The notes under the pieces: generated by a model
Databases searched by the model: none
Seen by the model: the letters and a program-made list of their open reading frames with translations, nothing else
Told to the model about the DNA's origin: nothing
Shown here: positions 1-6,253 of the stretch, in pieces
How the letters are laid out: every line of letters starts with the position of its first letter
Numbering within the stretch: the first letter of the stretch is position 1
Assembly: GCA_022361535.1 (NCBI GenBank)
Contig: JAKSAU010001060.1
Coordinates: forward strand, 1 to 7,021
Direction of reading: 5' to 3'
From: Desulfobacterales bacterium
GTDB taxonomy: Bacteria > Desulfobacterota > Desulfobacteria > Desulfobacterales > Desulfobacteraceae
Length of the DNA: 7,021 nucleotides
Program-made: the position numbers and the translations under genes

Positions 1-1
1 G

Positions 2-1030
2 AAACCGCCGATCCATCCCAATGATGATGTAAACCGGTCCCAGTCTTCCAATGATACCTTTCCTGCAGCCATGCACATTGCCGCAGCCATACTGGTGAAA
101 ACCAATACCCTGCCGGGACTGATTTCGCTTAAAACTGCGCTTGAGGAAAAATCCCGTGCATGGACGGATATCGTGAAAACAGGGCGGACCCATTTCATGG
201 ATGCGGTTCCTTTGACCCTTGGCCAGGAATTTTCAGGATATGTTCAAATGCTTTCCAGAGGCATTGAGCAGATTGAAGCAAGCCTTGACCGTCTGTGGGA
301 GCTGGCTTTAGGAGGAACTGCCGTGGGTACGGGGTTAAATTCTCCTGAAGGGTTTGATATTGAAGTGGCCAAAGAGGTGGCAAGTCTGACCGGATTGCCT
401 TTCAGATCTGCAGACAATAAATTTGAAAGCCTGGCCTCCCATGATGGTCTTGTGGCAGCACATGGGGCATTAAAGGCTGTGGCGGTCAGCCTTATGAAGA
501 TAGCAAATGACATCCGCATGCTGGGATCAGGTCCAAGATGCGGTATTGGTGAACTCAAGCTGCCTGCAAACGAACCTGGCTCTTCAATTATGCCGGGAAA
601 GGTAAATCCCACGCAGGTTGAAGCCATAACCATGGCTTGTGCCCAGGTTATGGGGAATGATACTGCCGTTACTGTGGCAGGCATGTCAGGCCATTTCGAA
701 CTCAATGTATTCAAGCCGGTGATCATTGCCAATTTCATACAGTCTGCCCGTCTTTTAGGCGATAGTGCAGTATCGTTTACTAAAAATTGTATTAAAGGGC
801 TTGAGCCAGATCTTCAGATGATCCAAACTCATTTGGAAAATTCCCTGATGCTTGTCACGGCCTTAAACCCTCATATCGGATACGAGAATGCAGCATCCAT
901 TGCAAAGCACGCACATGCTAAGGGGATAACACTCAAACAGGCAGCAGCAGATTTGGATATTTTAGAGCCCAAGGAATTTGAGCAACTGGTGGTTCCGGCA
1001 AACATGACAGCACCTTTAAAAAAGACATAG
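2..1030 (+). CDS. fumC: Fumarate hydratase, class II (3' part, N-terminus outside window)
   Basis: Class II fumarase interconverts fumarate and L-malate in the cytoplasmic TCA cycle and needs no iron-sulfur cluster. The frame is open from base 2, so about 342 C-terminal residues of a family usually near 460 are present and the start codon lies to the left. The first visible residues ([14 protein letters not shown]) are a fumarase-type substrate-binding segment. The catalytic His lies in TGRTH (codon near 191) and the superfamily signature [11 protein letters not shown], with the catalytic Ser, begins near base 578. The C-terminal [14 protein letters not shown] is the usual fumarase tail. Aspartase and argininosuccinate lyase share the superfamily, but the QSSND segment and the tail favour fumarase. 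Downstream genes follow at 14-base or shorter gaps, so it probably heads or belongs to an operon. In a complete-oxidising sulfate reducer it would serve acetate oxidation (inference). Confidence 0.95.
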   Translation, partial: KPPIHPNDDVNRSQSSNDTFPAAMHIAAAILVKTNTLPGLISLKTALEEKSRAWTDIVKTGRTHFMDAVPLTLGQEFSGYVQMLSRGIEQIEASLDRLWELALGGTAVGTGLNSPEGFDIEVAKEVASLTGLPFRSADNKFESLASHDGLVAAHGALKAVAVSLMKIANDIRMLGSGPRCGIGELKLPANEPGSSIMPGKVNPTQVEAITMACAQVMGNDTAVTVAGMSGHFELNVFKPVIIANFIQSARLLGDSAVSFTKNCIKGLEPDLQMIQTHLENSLMLVTALNPHIGYENAASIAKHAHAKGITLKQAAADLDILEPKEFEQLVVPANMTAPLKKT

Positions 1031-1044
1031 AAAGGAAGGATGCC

Positions 1045-1257
1045 ATGGCGAAAGTGACTGTATTTAAAGCTTACCCTTTTGAGGTGGGACAAAAAATCAG
1101 GATTGAGGAATCTCCCAGATACGGCGACTGGGAAGTGGTTGGCGTAACCGAGCATAAGGTCACCTTGCGTTGCCCTATTTCTAAAAAAGAATTTACCTGG
1201 AGCCGGTTCTGCTATAAGACAGAAGACGTTGACGGGCAATGGCCCCAAAAGGATTGA
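1045..1257 (+). CDS. Small conserved-looking protein of unknown function (70 aa)
   Basis: I do not recognise this family. The gene starts 14 bases after the fumC stop, with a strong Shine-Dalgarno (AAGGAAGG) at a suitable distance from the ATG, and ends 14 bases before the next start, so it sits in a tight operon-like run. The 70-residue product has no signal peptide or membrane segment. It alternates hydrophobic and polar residues (VTVFKAYPFEVGQKIRI, then WEVVGVTEHKVTLRC), which suggests a small beta-barrel of SH3-like type, but that is only an impression. Two cysteines, C43 and C56, flank ISKKEFTWSRF, too few for a zinc site within one chain. The good ribosome site, the tight spacing and the lack of a credible opposing gene support real coding. 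Confidence 0.75.
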   Translation: MAKVTVFKAYPFEVGQKIRIEESPRYGDWEVVGVTEHKVTLRCPISKKEFTWSRFCYKTEDVDGQWPQKD

Positions 1258-1271
1258 AAAGGACAAAACCT

Positions 1272-1775
1272 ATGGACGTGATTTTACTTATGGCAACTAC
1301 CCTGGACGGCATGATTGCCAGGGATGACAGCCAGCTTGTGGATTGGACCGGAAAAGCGGATAAGCAGTATTTTGTAAAAGTAACAAAAGAAGCCGGCGCA
1401 ATGATCATGGGATCAAAAACCTATGATACTATTGGAAGGCCGCTTCCAGGGCGCCTCAATGTCGTCATGACCCGCAATAAAGAGCGGGTAAGTGATGATG
1501 AAAATCTTATTTATACAGATCAGGCACCTGAAAAGATTTTACAAGACCTTAAAGAAAGGGGGTATGATAAAGTCACTTTAATTGGTGGTGCCTTGATCAA
1601 CTCGCTTTTTGCAGAAAAAAATCTCATCACTGAAGTCCACCTGACACTGGTTCCCAAACTCTTTGGCACAGGTTTGGCTCTCTTTGATGTGGAGCTGGAT
1701 ATAAACCTTGAGTTAAGGGAATATAGGGAGCTGGACAAGGGACACCTTTTAATGATTTATGATGTGGACGTTTAG
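1272..1775 (+). CDS. Dihydrofolate reductase family protein (DHFR/RibD C-terminal fold)
   Basis: A 167-residue cytoplasmic reductase with the fold shared by dihydrofolate reductase and the RibD C-terminal domain, which uses NAD(P)H. Visible family marks are the opening strand VILLMATTLDGMIA with the LDG turn, MGSKTYDTIGRPLPGRLNVV at about residues 46-65 (the usual GRKTYE..GRPLPGR block), the glycine-rich cofactor motif TLIGGALIN near 102-110, and EVHLTLVPKLFGTG near 121-134. The frame is open further upstream to an ATG at 1239, but that would overlap the preceding gene by 19 bases. The ATG at 1272 follows an AAAGGA site by 8 bases and gives the normal family N-terminus, so I chose it. The substrate is unknown: many such proteins are not true folate reductases. 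There is no thymidylate synthase or riboflavin gene next to it. Confidence 0.88.
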   Translation: MDVILLMATTLDGMIARDDSQLVDWTGKADKQYFVKVTKEAGAMIMGSKTYDTIGRPLPGRLNVVMTRNKERVSDDENLIYTDQAPEKILQDLKERGYDKVTLIGGALINSLFAEKNLITEVHLTLVPKLFGTGLALFDVELDINLELREYRELDKGHLLMIYDVDV

Positions 1776-1895
1776 ATGCCCCCGGCACCTTCAAATAAGA
1801 AAAAGAAAAGAGGATTGCTGTCCAGGCTGTTGAACTGGATCGCAAAAGGGGCACGCCAGGCAGAAAAACAAGGTCATGGCGTGTGCCGGTCCTGA
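1776..1895 (+). CDS. Possible 39-residue lysine-rich amphipathic peptide
   Basis: A short frame begins with an ATG immediately after the TAG stop of the DHFR-family gene (TAGATG), which would allow termination-reinitiation coupling; there is no clear Shine-Dalgarno of its own. The product starts MPPAPSNKKKKRG, continues as LLSRLLNWIAKGARQAEKQ, which can form a basic amphipathic helix (Leu14, Leu18, Ile22 and Ala26 on one face, Lys and Arg on the other), and ends HGVCRS with a single cysteine near the C-terminus. There is no signal peptide or convincing membrane span. The composition is orderly for chance sequence, and I have a weak recollection of similar short LLxWIAKGA-type proteins in Desulfobacterales, which I cannot verify here. 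It could be a small regulatory or membrane-associated peptide, or not be translated at all. Confidence 0.5.
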   Translation: MPPAPSNKKKKRGLLSRLLNWIAKGARQAEKQGHGVCRS

Positions 1896-1900
1896 GCACC

Positions 1901-1934
1901 TAAGAAGTAATCGGCCCGTGTGGCCGATACCTTA
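1901..1934 (+). terminator. GC-rich hairpin after the fumC-DHFR gene run (weak terminator candidate)
   Basis: ATCGGCC at 1910-1916 and GGCCGAT at 1922-1928 form a perfect 7-bp stem around a CGTGT loop, and TAAG/CTTA at 1901-1904 and 1931-1934 could add an outer helix. It lies just after the last possible reading frame of the left-hand gene run and before the next promoter, where a transcription end is expected. No real T-tract follows (ACCTTATTGG), so intrinsic termination is doubtful; a Rho-assisted end or RNA 3' protection is equally possible. Confidence 0.4.
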
Positions 1935-2002
1935 TTGGACCACTTTTCGCTCATCACGTGCCATTCTCCTATCCCATCCTTTCGCCACCTGGGAAAAATA
2001 TC

Positions 2003-2030
2003 TTGAATCTTCCGACAAAGCAGTTATACT
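2003..2030 (+). promoter_or_regulatory. Sigma-70-like promoter for the coiled-coil/cytochrome unit
   Basis: TTGAAT at 2003-2008 and TATACT at 2025-2030 are separated by 16 bases. The -10 matches five of six consensus positions and the -35 four of six. Transcription would start near 2037, giving a leader of about 47 bases before the ATG at 2084. It lies in the only gap of more than 150 bases between the two + strand gene groups. It was identified by eye only. Confidence 0.5.
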
Positions 2031-2083
2031 CGCCCAAGTTGTGATAAAAACAAATGATATTGGCATAGCAAAAGGTTGAGAAA

Positions 2084-2512
2084 ATGAAAGACAGGGTAAA
2101 AGGGCTGCTGCAAAAAATAAATTTTATTGAAACAGACATAGAAATTCAAAAACAGATACTTTTTTCTATCCCGACGGATCAGAAAGACGAGATGGAAAAG
2201 GTCATGAAAGTGATCGCCTCCCAGAAAGAACAGATCCAGGAACTCCGTGAGCGCATTAAAGAGATTGATCCTGATGAATACAACCGGATCATCACCCTGG
2301 AAAAGGCCATAGAAACCTTTAGGAAATTGTCCCAAGATAGAAAATTTGTTGCAGTAAATACAATGAATGAGACAGGAGAGTGTTACATTACCCTCAACGA
2401 CGGCACAAAGATGGACTGCCTTGTGTCTGCCAAAGATGAGGACGGCAACTGGACTGTGCTTACCCTTGACGGGGAAACCAAAGAATACCCCGGCGGCCTG
2501 ATCAAAGAATAA
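2084..2512 (+). CDS. Coiled-coil protein of unknown function (142 aa)
   Basis: I do not recognise a named family. Residues 1 to about 85 are strongly helical and charged, with heptad-like spacing (MEKVMKVIASQKEQIQELRERIKEI), and read as a coiled coil. Residues 88-142 change to short beta-like stretches (FVAVNTMNETGECYITLNDG, then WTVLTLDGE) with cysteines 100 and 112. There is no signal peptide or membrane segment, so it should be cytoplasmic. A modest ribosome site (AAAGGTTGAG) precedes the ATG. The stop lies 24 bases before the cytochrome gene, so the two are probably co-transcribed from the promoter near 2003-2030. A functional link to the exported cytochrome is not obvious from the sequence. 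A long frame on the opposite strand covers the same DNA, but codon logic and spacing support this strand. Confidence 0.8.
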   Translation: MKDRVKGLLQKINFIETDIEIQKQILFSIPTDQKDEMEKVMKVIASQKEQIQELRERIKEIDPDEYNRIITLEKAIETFRKLSQDRKFVAVNTMNETGECYITLNDGTKMDCLVSAKDEDGNWTVLTLDGETKEYPGGLIKE

Positions 2513-2536
2513 AAATACAAGGAGAATCCTAAATCC

Positions 2537-3883
2537 ATGATGGACAAAAAAATTATACTTGGAGTTGTATGCGGTTGTCTGGGGATCATATGGGCAGGAT
2601 TGACCTATGCAGATGCTGAGACTCAAGCAACGCCTGATCAGACCTTTGAGATGGAACAGTTCATCGATCCTGAAACCTGTGGCGGATGCCACGGAGAAAT
2701 TATGAGCCAGTGGCAGGGCTCCATGCACAACCTTTCCCATAAAGATCCGGTGTATACCCGGGTAGCTAAATTCCTGCGTAAAGGCTTGACCGATGCTGGA
2801 GAAATTGAAGAAGCAGAATCTTGTGTAAAATGCCACACCCCCATGGGCTATGTGACAGGTTTTCCTAAAAAACTGTCCGATGATCTTTCCAAGACAGACG
2901 AGATTGCAGCCCAGGGTATCCAGTGTGACTATTGTCACTCTGCTGTGGATGTGACAAAGATGTACAACAACGGCCTTGTGTTATCCCCAGGCCAGGGAGA
3001 AGATGATCCCGGAATCAAATACGGTCCGTTTGATGATTCAGAACCTGATTTTCATGAGGCTGCATTTTCCAAACTGCACACGGATTCCAAGATCTGCGGG
3101 ACCTGTCATAATGTCAAGCATGTGGCCTTTGGAACCGATCTTGAAACCACCTATACAGAATGGGAAAACAGTCCGTATAATGATCCTGACCCTGCTAAAC
3201 GTATTGGCTGCCAGGGATGCCACATGTACCAGCGTCCGGGAATCCCGGCAACTGGGTCCACACCACGGCCGGAAAATCCTGGCGCAGCAACAGACTATTC
3301 AGACGAACGTCCCCATATCTTTACCCATTATTTTGTCGGCGCCAATTCCGGGGTACCTGAGATGTTTGACGGCAATGAAAAATCCACCATGGCAGTTGAG
3401 CGGCTACAGAATGCTGCAGACCTTGCCCTTGATATGAAAGATAAAACTCTTGCCTCAGTTAAGGTGACCAACTCCGGTGCAGGGCATTCCTTACCCACAG
3501 GGGTAGGAGATCTTCGCCAGGTATGGATCGAACTGACCCTTAAAGATGATACAGGCAAGGTCCTTTTTAAGACTGGTATAATGAATGAAAAAAATGAACT
3601 GCCTGAAGATACCATCCTGTTTAGAACAATCTTGGGAGACGGTCAGGGAAATCCAGTTGTTAATTTGGCCAAAGCCAAGGAGATCTTGTCTGACACACGG
3701 ATTCCTGCAAAGAAGAGTGCAGTTCACACTTTTGATCTGAAAACAGAACCGGTAAAAGGCCAGACCTTAACAGCCCGTCTCCTTTACCGGTCCATGCCGC
3801 AGAAAATTTTAAATCAGCTGCCCGGTTCCCCTTTAGGGCCTTTACCCATCGTGGAAATGGCAAAAGCTGAGAAGCAATTTTAG
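2537..3883 (+). CDS. Exported pentaheme cytochrome c, c554-like superfamily
   Basis: A periplasmic electron carrier or oxidoreductase of 448 residues. An N-terminal signal peptide (MMDKK, a hydrophobic stretch to about residue 22, then TYADA) ends with likely cleavage near residues 25-27. Five CXXCH c-heme motifs follow: CGGCH (48), CVKCH (96), CDYCH (130), CGTCH (187) and CQGCH (225). Further histidines (H64, H68, H173, H181, H195, H260, H264) are candidate distal ligands. Residues from about 300 form a beta-rich C-terminal domain containing GAGHSLPTGVGDLRQVW (H317), a block I associate with multiheme cytochromes of the cytochrome c554 superfamily. GGAG lies 12 bases before the first ATG; the second ATG, 3 bases on, is an equally possible start. 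No quinol dehydrogenase or membrane partner is adjacent, so donor and acceptor are unknown. Heme attachment needs a cytochrome c maturation system encoded elsewhere. Confidence 0.9.
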   Translation: MMDKKIILGVVCGCLGIIWAGLTYADAETQATPDQTFEMEQFIDPETCGGCHGEIMSQWQGSMHNLSHKDPVYTRVAKFLRKGLTDAGEIEEAESCVKCHTPMGYVTGFPKKLSDDLSKTDEIAAQGIQCDYCHSAVDVTKMYNNGLVLSPGQGEDDPGIKYGPFDDSEPDFHEAAFSKLHTDSKICGTCHNVKHVAFGTDLETTYTEWENSPYNDPDPAKRIGCQGCHMYQRPGIPATGSTPRPENPGAATDYSDERPHIFTHYFVGANSGVPEMFDGNEKSTMAVERLQNAADLALDMKDKTLASVKVTNSGAGHSLPTGVGDLRQVWIELTLKDDTGKVLFKTGIMNEKNELPEDTILFRTILGDGQGNPVVNLAKAKEILSDTRIPAKKSAVHTFDLKTEPVKGQTLTARLLYRSMPQKILNQLPGSPLGPLPIVEMAKAEKQF

Positions 3884-3889
3884 TATTTA

Positions 3890-3942
3890 AAAAACGGTCT
3901 CTACTGATCAGGATATTATTCTGATCAGTAGAGATTTATTTT
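3890..3942. terminator. Strong bidirectional intrinsic terminator between convergent genes
   Basis: A perfect 14-bp stem pairs 3898-3911 (TCTCTACTGATCAG) with 3921-3934 around a 9-base loop. On the + strand it is followed by TTTATTTT (3935-3942), ending transcription of the cytochrome gene. On the - strand it is followed by CCG and a run of six T, ending transcription of the diiron-protein gene, whose TAA stop directly abuts the element at 3941-3943. This is a textbook shared terminator for converging transcripts. Confidence 0.93.
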
Positions 3943-4444
3943 AAAACGGCCAGAAGCTGTTGTCTTCCCATACCCGCTCCATGAGTCCTTCCTGCAGGGA
4001 AATCAGTTTTTTAAGATGGGTTTTCTCCCATACTGAAAGCCAGTTATACAGTTTTTTCTCTTCCTCATCCTCAGCTTCCTGGGCTCTTAATGCATAAAGT
4101 TCGACTGCTTTTTCTTCAAAGCCGATAGCAGCTGTAATGGCTGTGGCCTCAAAGCCCGCAGCATTGATTTTACCTTTGATTTCATTAGTAAGAATTTCAG
4201 GGGCTGGTTCCGCACCGCCGTCGTTTTCATATCCGCCGGCGGCAAATTTTCCACTGTTCATATAGGATTTGAATTGTTTTTCAAGGATATCCATATGTTC
4301 TTGTTCGTCGTCGGCAAGGGACTGAAAAAAGTCTTTAACTGCGCTATCCGTTGCGTTATCCCGTGCAGTTTCATACAGGGATTTGCCCTGGCGTTCCATG
4401 AGAAAGGCATTCTTGAGAATGTTCAGGCTCTTTGATTTATCCAT
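3941..4444 (-). CDS. Rubrerythrin-like diiron protein without rubredoxin domain
   Basis: A cytoplasmic ferritin-like four-helix protein of 167 residues, expected to bind a diiron site and act in peroxide or oxygen defence or iron handling. The ligand pattern is complete and internally repeated: E17 with Tyr seven residues on (Y24), E47-x2-H50, E110 with Y117, and E140-x2-H143. There is no CxxC pair, so the C-terminal rubredoxin domain of classical rubrerythrin is missing and another electron donor is needed. The ATG at 4444 was chosen because AAGGAGA precedes it by 5 bases and the helix begins there; the frame runs on to 4567 but that part contains the likely promoter and has no family resemblance. 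The C-terminal MERVWEDNSFWPF is aromatic and may pack on the bundle. The gene is divergent from mntP, which suggests a shared stress theme. Confidence 0.88.
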   Translation of the reverse strand: MDKSKSLNILKNAFLMERQGKSLYETARDNATDSAVKDFFQSLADDEQEHMDILEKQFKSYMNSGKFAAGGYENDGGAEPAPEILTNEIKGKINAAGFEATAITAAIGFEEKAVELYALRAQEAEDEEEKKLYNWLSVWEKTHLKKLISLQEGLMERVWEDNSFWPF

Positions 4445-4449
4445 GGTAC

Positions 4450-4456
4450 TCTCCTT
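4450..4456 (-). promoter_or_regulatory. Shine-Dalgarno fixing the start of the diiron-protein gene
   Basis: On the - strand AAGGAGA lies 5 bases before the ATG at 4444. It is the only strong ribosome site in the longer open frame and decides against the upstream ATG at 4567. Confidence 0.85.
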
Positions 4457-4484
4457 TTGAGTCGTCTTGTGAGGTTTGGAACAG

Positions 4485-4514
4485 ATTATATATAGATTAC
4501 AAAAGTTACACCAA
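4485..4514 (-). promoter_or_regulatory. Likely promoter of the diiron-protein gene
   Basis: On the - strand TTGGTG (4514-4509) and a perfect TATAAT (4490-4485) are spaced by 18 bases. The start would be near 4478, giving a leader of about 34 bases. The -35 is weak (TTG only), so activation or relaxed recognition is possible. Overlap of the longer open frame with this promoter supports the shorter gene start. Confidence 0.55.
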
Positions 4515-4519
4515 ACCGG

Positions 4520-4548
4520 TTGAATTTGCAAATTAGACTCTTTTTTAT
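4520..4548 (+). promoter_or_regulatory. Candidate mntP promoter enclosing a palindrome
   Basis: TTGAAT (4520-4525) and TTTTAT (4543-4548) are spaced by 17 bases and precede the mntP ATG by about 41 bases. The match is moderate (four of six in each box). A perfect 12-base palindrome, AATTTGCAAATT (4523-4534), overlaps the -35 and the spacer, a position where a bound dimeric repressor would block transcription. No known metal-regulator consensus was matched. Confidence 0.35.
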
Positions 4549-4589
4549 TATCCTGCTCGTCTGACATTTTTCAAACCAAAGAAGGAACA

Positions 4590-5156
4590 ATGGGAACTTT
4601 TGATATTATATTTCTGGCGCTGGGTTTAGCTATGGATGCAGCGGCCGTATCCCTTGCCGCAGCAGCATCCGGGTTTGCAGACAACAAACGGGCGGTGTTC
4701 AGGCTGGCGTTTCATTTCGGCTTATTCCAGTTTATGATGCCGGTGATCGGCTGGTTTTTAGGTGTTGGGTTTGTATCCTATTTCAAAGCATTTGATCATT
4801 GGATTGCTTTTGGTCTGCTCCTTTTTGTTGGCGGGCGAATGATCATTTCCGGTTTGGATAAATCTGATACTGTCATTCAAAAGGACCCGTCCAGGGGCAT
4901 GACCATGGTCATGCTCAGTATCGCTACAAGCATTGATGCATTGGCTATTGGTTTAAGTCTTGCCATGATGGATATCAATATTTGGTACCCTTCTGTGATC
5001 ATTGGAGTGATCACATCCGGGCTGTCTTTGGTCGCTATTGGTCTTGGCAAACGTCTTGGTACGATGCTGGGCAAGCGAATGGAGATTGTTGGCGGCATCA
5101 TTTTGGTGGGGATCGGTACCCGGATACTGGTTACCCAATTGATGGCCGGAACTTAA
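4590..5156 (+). CDS. mntP: Manganese exporter MntP
   Basis: An inner-membrane efflux protein for Mn2+ of 188 residues, the usual family length. Six hydrophobic spans are visible (about 4-27, 36-60, 68-88, 104-127, 131-153 and 163-184). The two halves repeat the family hallmark: GLAMDAAAVSLAAAASG with D16, and SIATSIDALAIGLSLAMM with D116; these acidic residues are expected to take part in metal transport. AAGGA precedes the ATG with good spacing. In several bacteria mntP is controlled by MntR or by a yybP-ykoY manganese riboswitch. The leader here is too short for that riboswitch, so control by a DNA-binding repressor at the palindrome at 4523-4534 is more likely (inference). The divergent neighbour is a peroxide-type diiron protein. 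No ordinary terminator follows; repeat copy 1 begins 30 bases after the stop. Confidence 0.93.
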   Translation: MGTFDIIFLALGLAMDAAAVSLAAAASGFADNKRAVFRLAFHFGLFQFMMPVIGWFLGVGFVSYFKAFDHWIAFGLLLFVGGRMIISGLDKSDTVIQKDPSRGMTMVMLSIATSIDALAIGLSLAMMDINIWYPSVIIGVITSGLSLVAIGLGKRLGTMLGKRMEIVGGIILVGIGTRILVTQLMAGT

Positions 5157-5186
5157 AAGGTAAAGGGGCTTATATGCAGATAGCAG

Positions 5187-5289
5187 ATACCGGCACGTTT
5201 GTCCTAAGAAACGGCTGCCGAATTTTTTGCAAAAATCCGCCTGATGCCTTTTTCTTAGGGCAAACGTGCCTACGTGCCAAAGCTAAATG
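5187..5289 (-). repeat. Structured interspersed repeat, copy 1
   Basis: A 20-bp stem pairs 5192-5211 with 5251-5270, with one T-G wobble (5202/5260), around a 39-base interior holding CGGCTGCCG, a T6-GC-A5 tract and CGCCTGATG. Copy 2 (6453-6554) matches at 91 of 103 positions in my hand alignment, in the same direction. Homology runs beyond the stem on the right to about 5289. I assign the - strand as the sense of the family because the related element at 6254-6406 reads CATCAGGCG on the + strand. Copy 1 separates mntP from the amidohydrolase gene and may also act as the transcript end for mntP. Confidence 0.85.
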
Positions 5290-5333
5290 TGTTTGCCCGG
5301 AGCAAAAGATTATTACGAAGAACTTGGTCTGAT

Positions 5334-5339
5334 AAAGGA
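5334..5339 (+). promoter_or_regulatory. Shine-Dalgarno deciding the amidohydrolase start
   Basis: AAAGGA lies 9 bases before a GTG at 5349. The only earlier candidate start in frame with wide N-terminal extension, a GTG at 5274, lies inside the conserved flank of repeat copy 1 and has no ribosome site, so the later start is preferred. Confidence 0.6.
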
Positions 5340-5348
5340 TTCTATATT

Positions 5349-6236
5349 GTGTTGACAACGGAACTTCCATACTTTGATGATCCTGAGGGGGCTGGGCTTC
5401 CTTCAGGGCTTTCCCGGGTAATTGATTCCCATGTTCATGTGTTTCCGGATGCGGTTTTTTCTGCGGTCAGAAATTGGTTTGACGATCATGCCTGGAAGAT
5501 ACGATACCGGATGACAAGCCAAGACCTGATCGCATTTCTTTTAGACCATGGCGTTAGCCGGGTCACAGCACTTCAATATGCCCATAAACCTGGGATGGCA
5601 GAGTCTCTAAATGCATATATGGCAGATCTTTGCCGGCAATTTCCTGGCAAGGTCATCGGTCTTGCCACGTTTTTCCCTGGAGAAAAAGGGGCAGTGGATA
5701 TTTTGAACAAAGCATTTGATATGGGGTTGGCCGGGGTAAAGCTGCATGCCCATGTTCAATGTTTTGATATGAACAGTCCGGATCTTGATCCGGTTTACAC
5801 GCTTTGCCGGGACCGGAATAAACCCATGGTCATTCATGCCGGTCGTGAGCCAAAAAGCGAGCACTATCTTTGTGACCCTTACGAGATCTGCAGCGCTGAC
5901 AAGGTGGATAAAATTCTTAAGACTTATCCCGGTCTCAAACTCTGCGTTCCCCATTTGGGGTTTGATGAAACAAAAGAGTATGCCAGGCTGATTAAAGAAT
6001 ACGACACCCTTTGGCTGGATACTGCAATGGTGATCACGGACTACTTTCCCCAGGGTGATCCGGATAATTTCAATGATTACCGGCTTGACCGGATCATGTA
6101 CGGATCTGATTTTCCCAACATTCCTTATGCCTGGGACAGGGAGTTGATCTGGCTGTCACAGGCAGGAGTTTCCAAAAAAGACTTGGATCGGGTGCTTTAC
6201 ACAAATGCCCTTGAATTTTACAATCTTAACGATTAA
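5349..6236 (+). CDS. Amidohydrolase family 2 (TIM-barrel metal hydrolase)
   Basis: A cytoplasmic protein of about 295 residues in the amidohydrolase-2 family (relatives include ACMS decarboxylase, isoorotate decarboxylase and other hydrolases or decarboxylases). Numbered from the GTG start, the metal-binding marks are DSHVHVFP with H28 and H30 on the first strand, VKLHAHVQ near 130-137, VIHAGREP with H163, VPHLG with H202, and YGSDFP with the catalytic Asp at 254. The product ends VLYTNALEFYNLND, the normal family C-terminus. A TTG directly after the GTG could be the true start. The substrate cannot be read from the sequence and no pathway partner is adjacent. The gene is bracketed by two direct copies of a structured repeat, and the left copy overlaps its upstream region. 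No clear promoter was seen between 5290 and 5345. Confidence 0.85.
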   Translation: MLTTELPYFDDPEGAGLPSGLSRVIDSHVHVFPDAVFSAVRNWFDDHAWKIRYRMTSQDLIAFLLDHGVSRVTALQYAHKPGMAESLNAYMADLCRQFPGKVIGLATFFPGEKGAVDILNKAFDMGLAGVKLHAHVQCFDMNSPDLDPVYTLCRDRNKPMVIHAGREPKSEHYLCDPYEICSADKVDKILKTYPGLKLCVPHLGFDETKEYARLIKEYDTLWLDTAMVITDYFPQGDPDNFNDYRLDRIMYGSDFPNIPYAWDRELIWLSQAGVSKKDLDRVLYTNALEFYNLND

Positions 6237-6253
6237 TGGGTAGCTCTGTCAGA

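Noticed and set aside
244..738. A 164-residue open frame on the - strand.
   Set aside because: It is fully opposite the catalytic core of fumC, and the product resembles no family.
871..1266. A 131-residue open frame on the - strand.
   Set aside because: It runs opposite the fumC end and the 70-residue gene, both of which have proper ribosome sites or family matches.
1876..2079. A 67-residue + strand frame.
   Set aside because: It spans the GC hairpin and the promoter, has no ribosome site and gives a low-order product; it is more likely intergenic.
2570..2578. Lipobox in the cytochrome signal peptide (VVCGC).
   Set aside because: The residues before either cysteine do not fit the L-[AS]-[GA]-C pattern, and the cysteines lie within the hydrophobic core with a standard cleavage region after it.
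2024..2938. A 304-residue open frame on the - strand.
   Set aside because: It lies opposite the coiled-coil gene and the cytochrome signal and heme region. Its product is rich in Phe, His and Cys in the manner of an antisense shadow, has no ribosome site, and the + strand has clear CXXCH motifs.
4445..4567. A 41-residue N-terminal extension of the diiron protein.
   Set aside because: It contains the TATAAT promoter and a strong Shine-Dalgarno just before the ATG at 4444, and it precedes the normal first helix.
5352..5357. Perfect TTGACA as a -35 box.
   Set aside because: It lies at the start of the amidohydrolase coding region and no suitable -10 is found 16-18 bases on.
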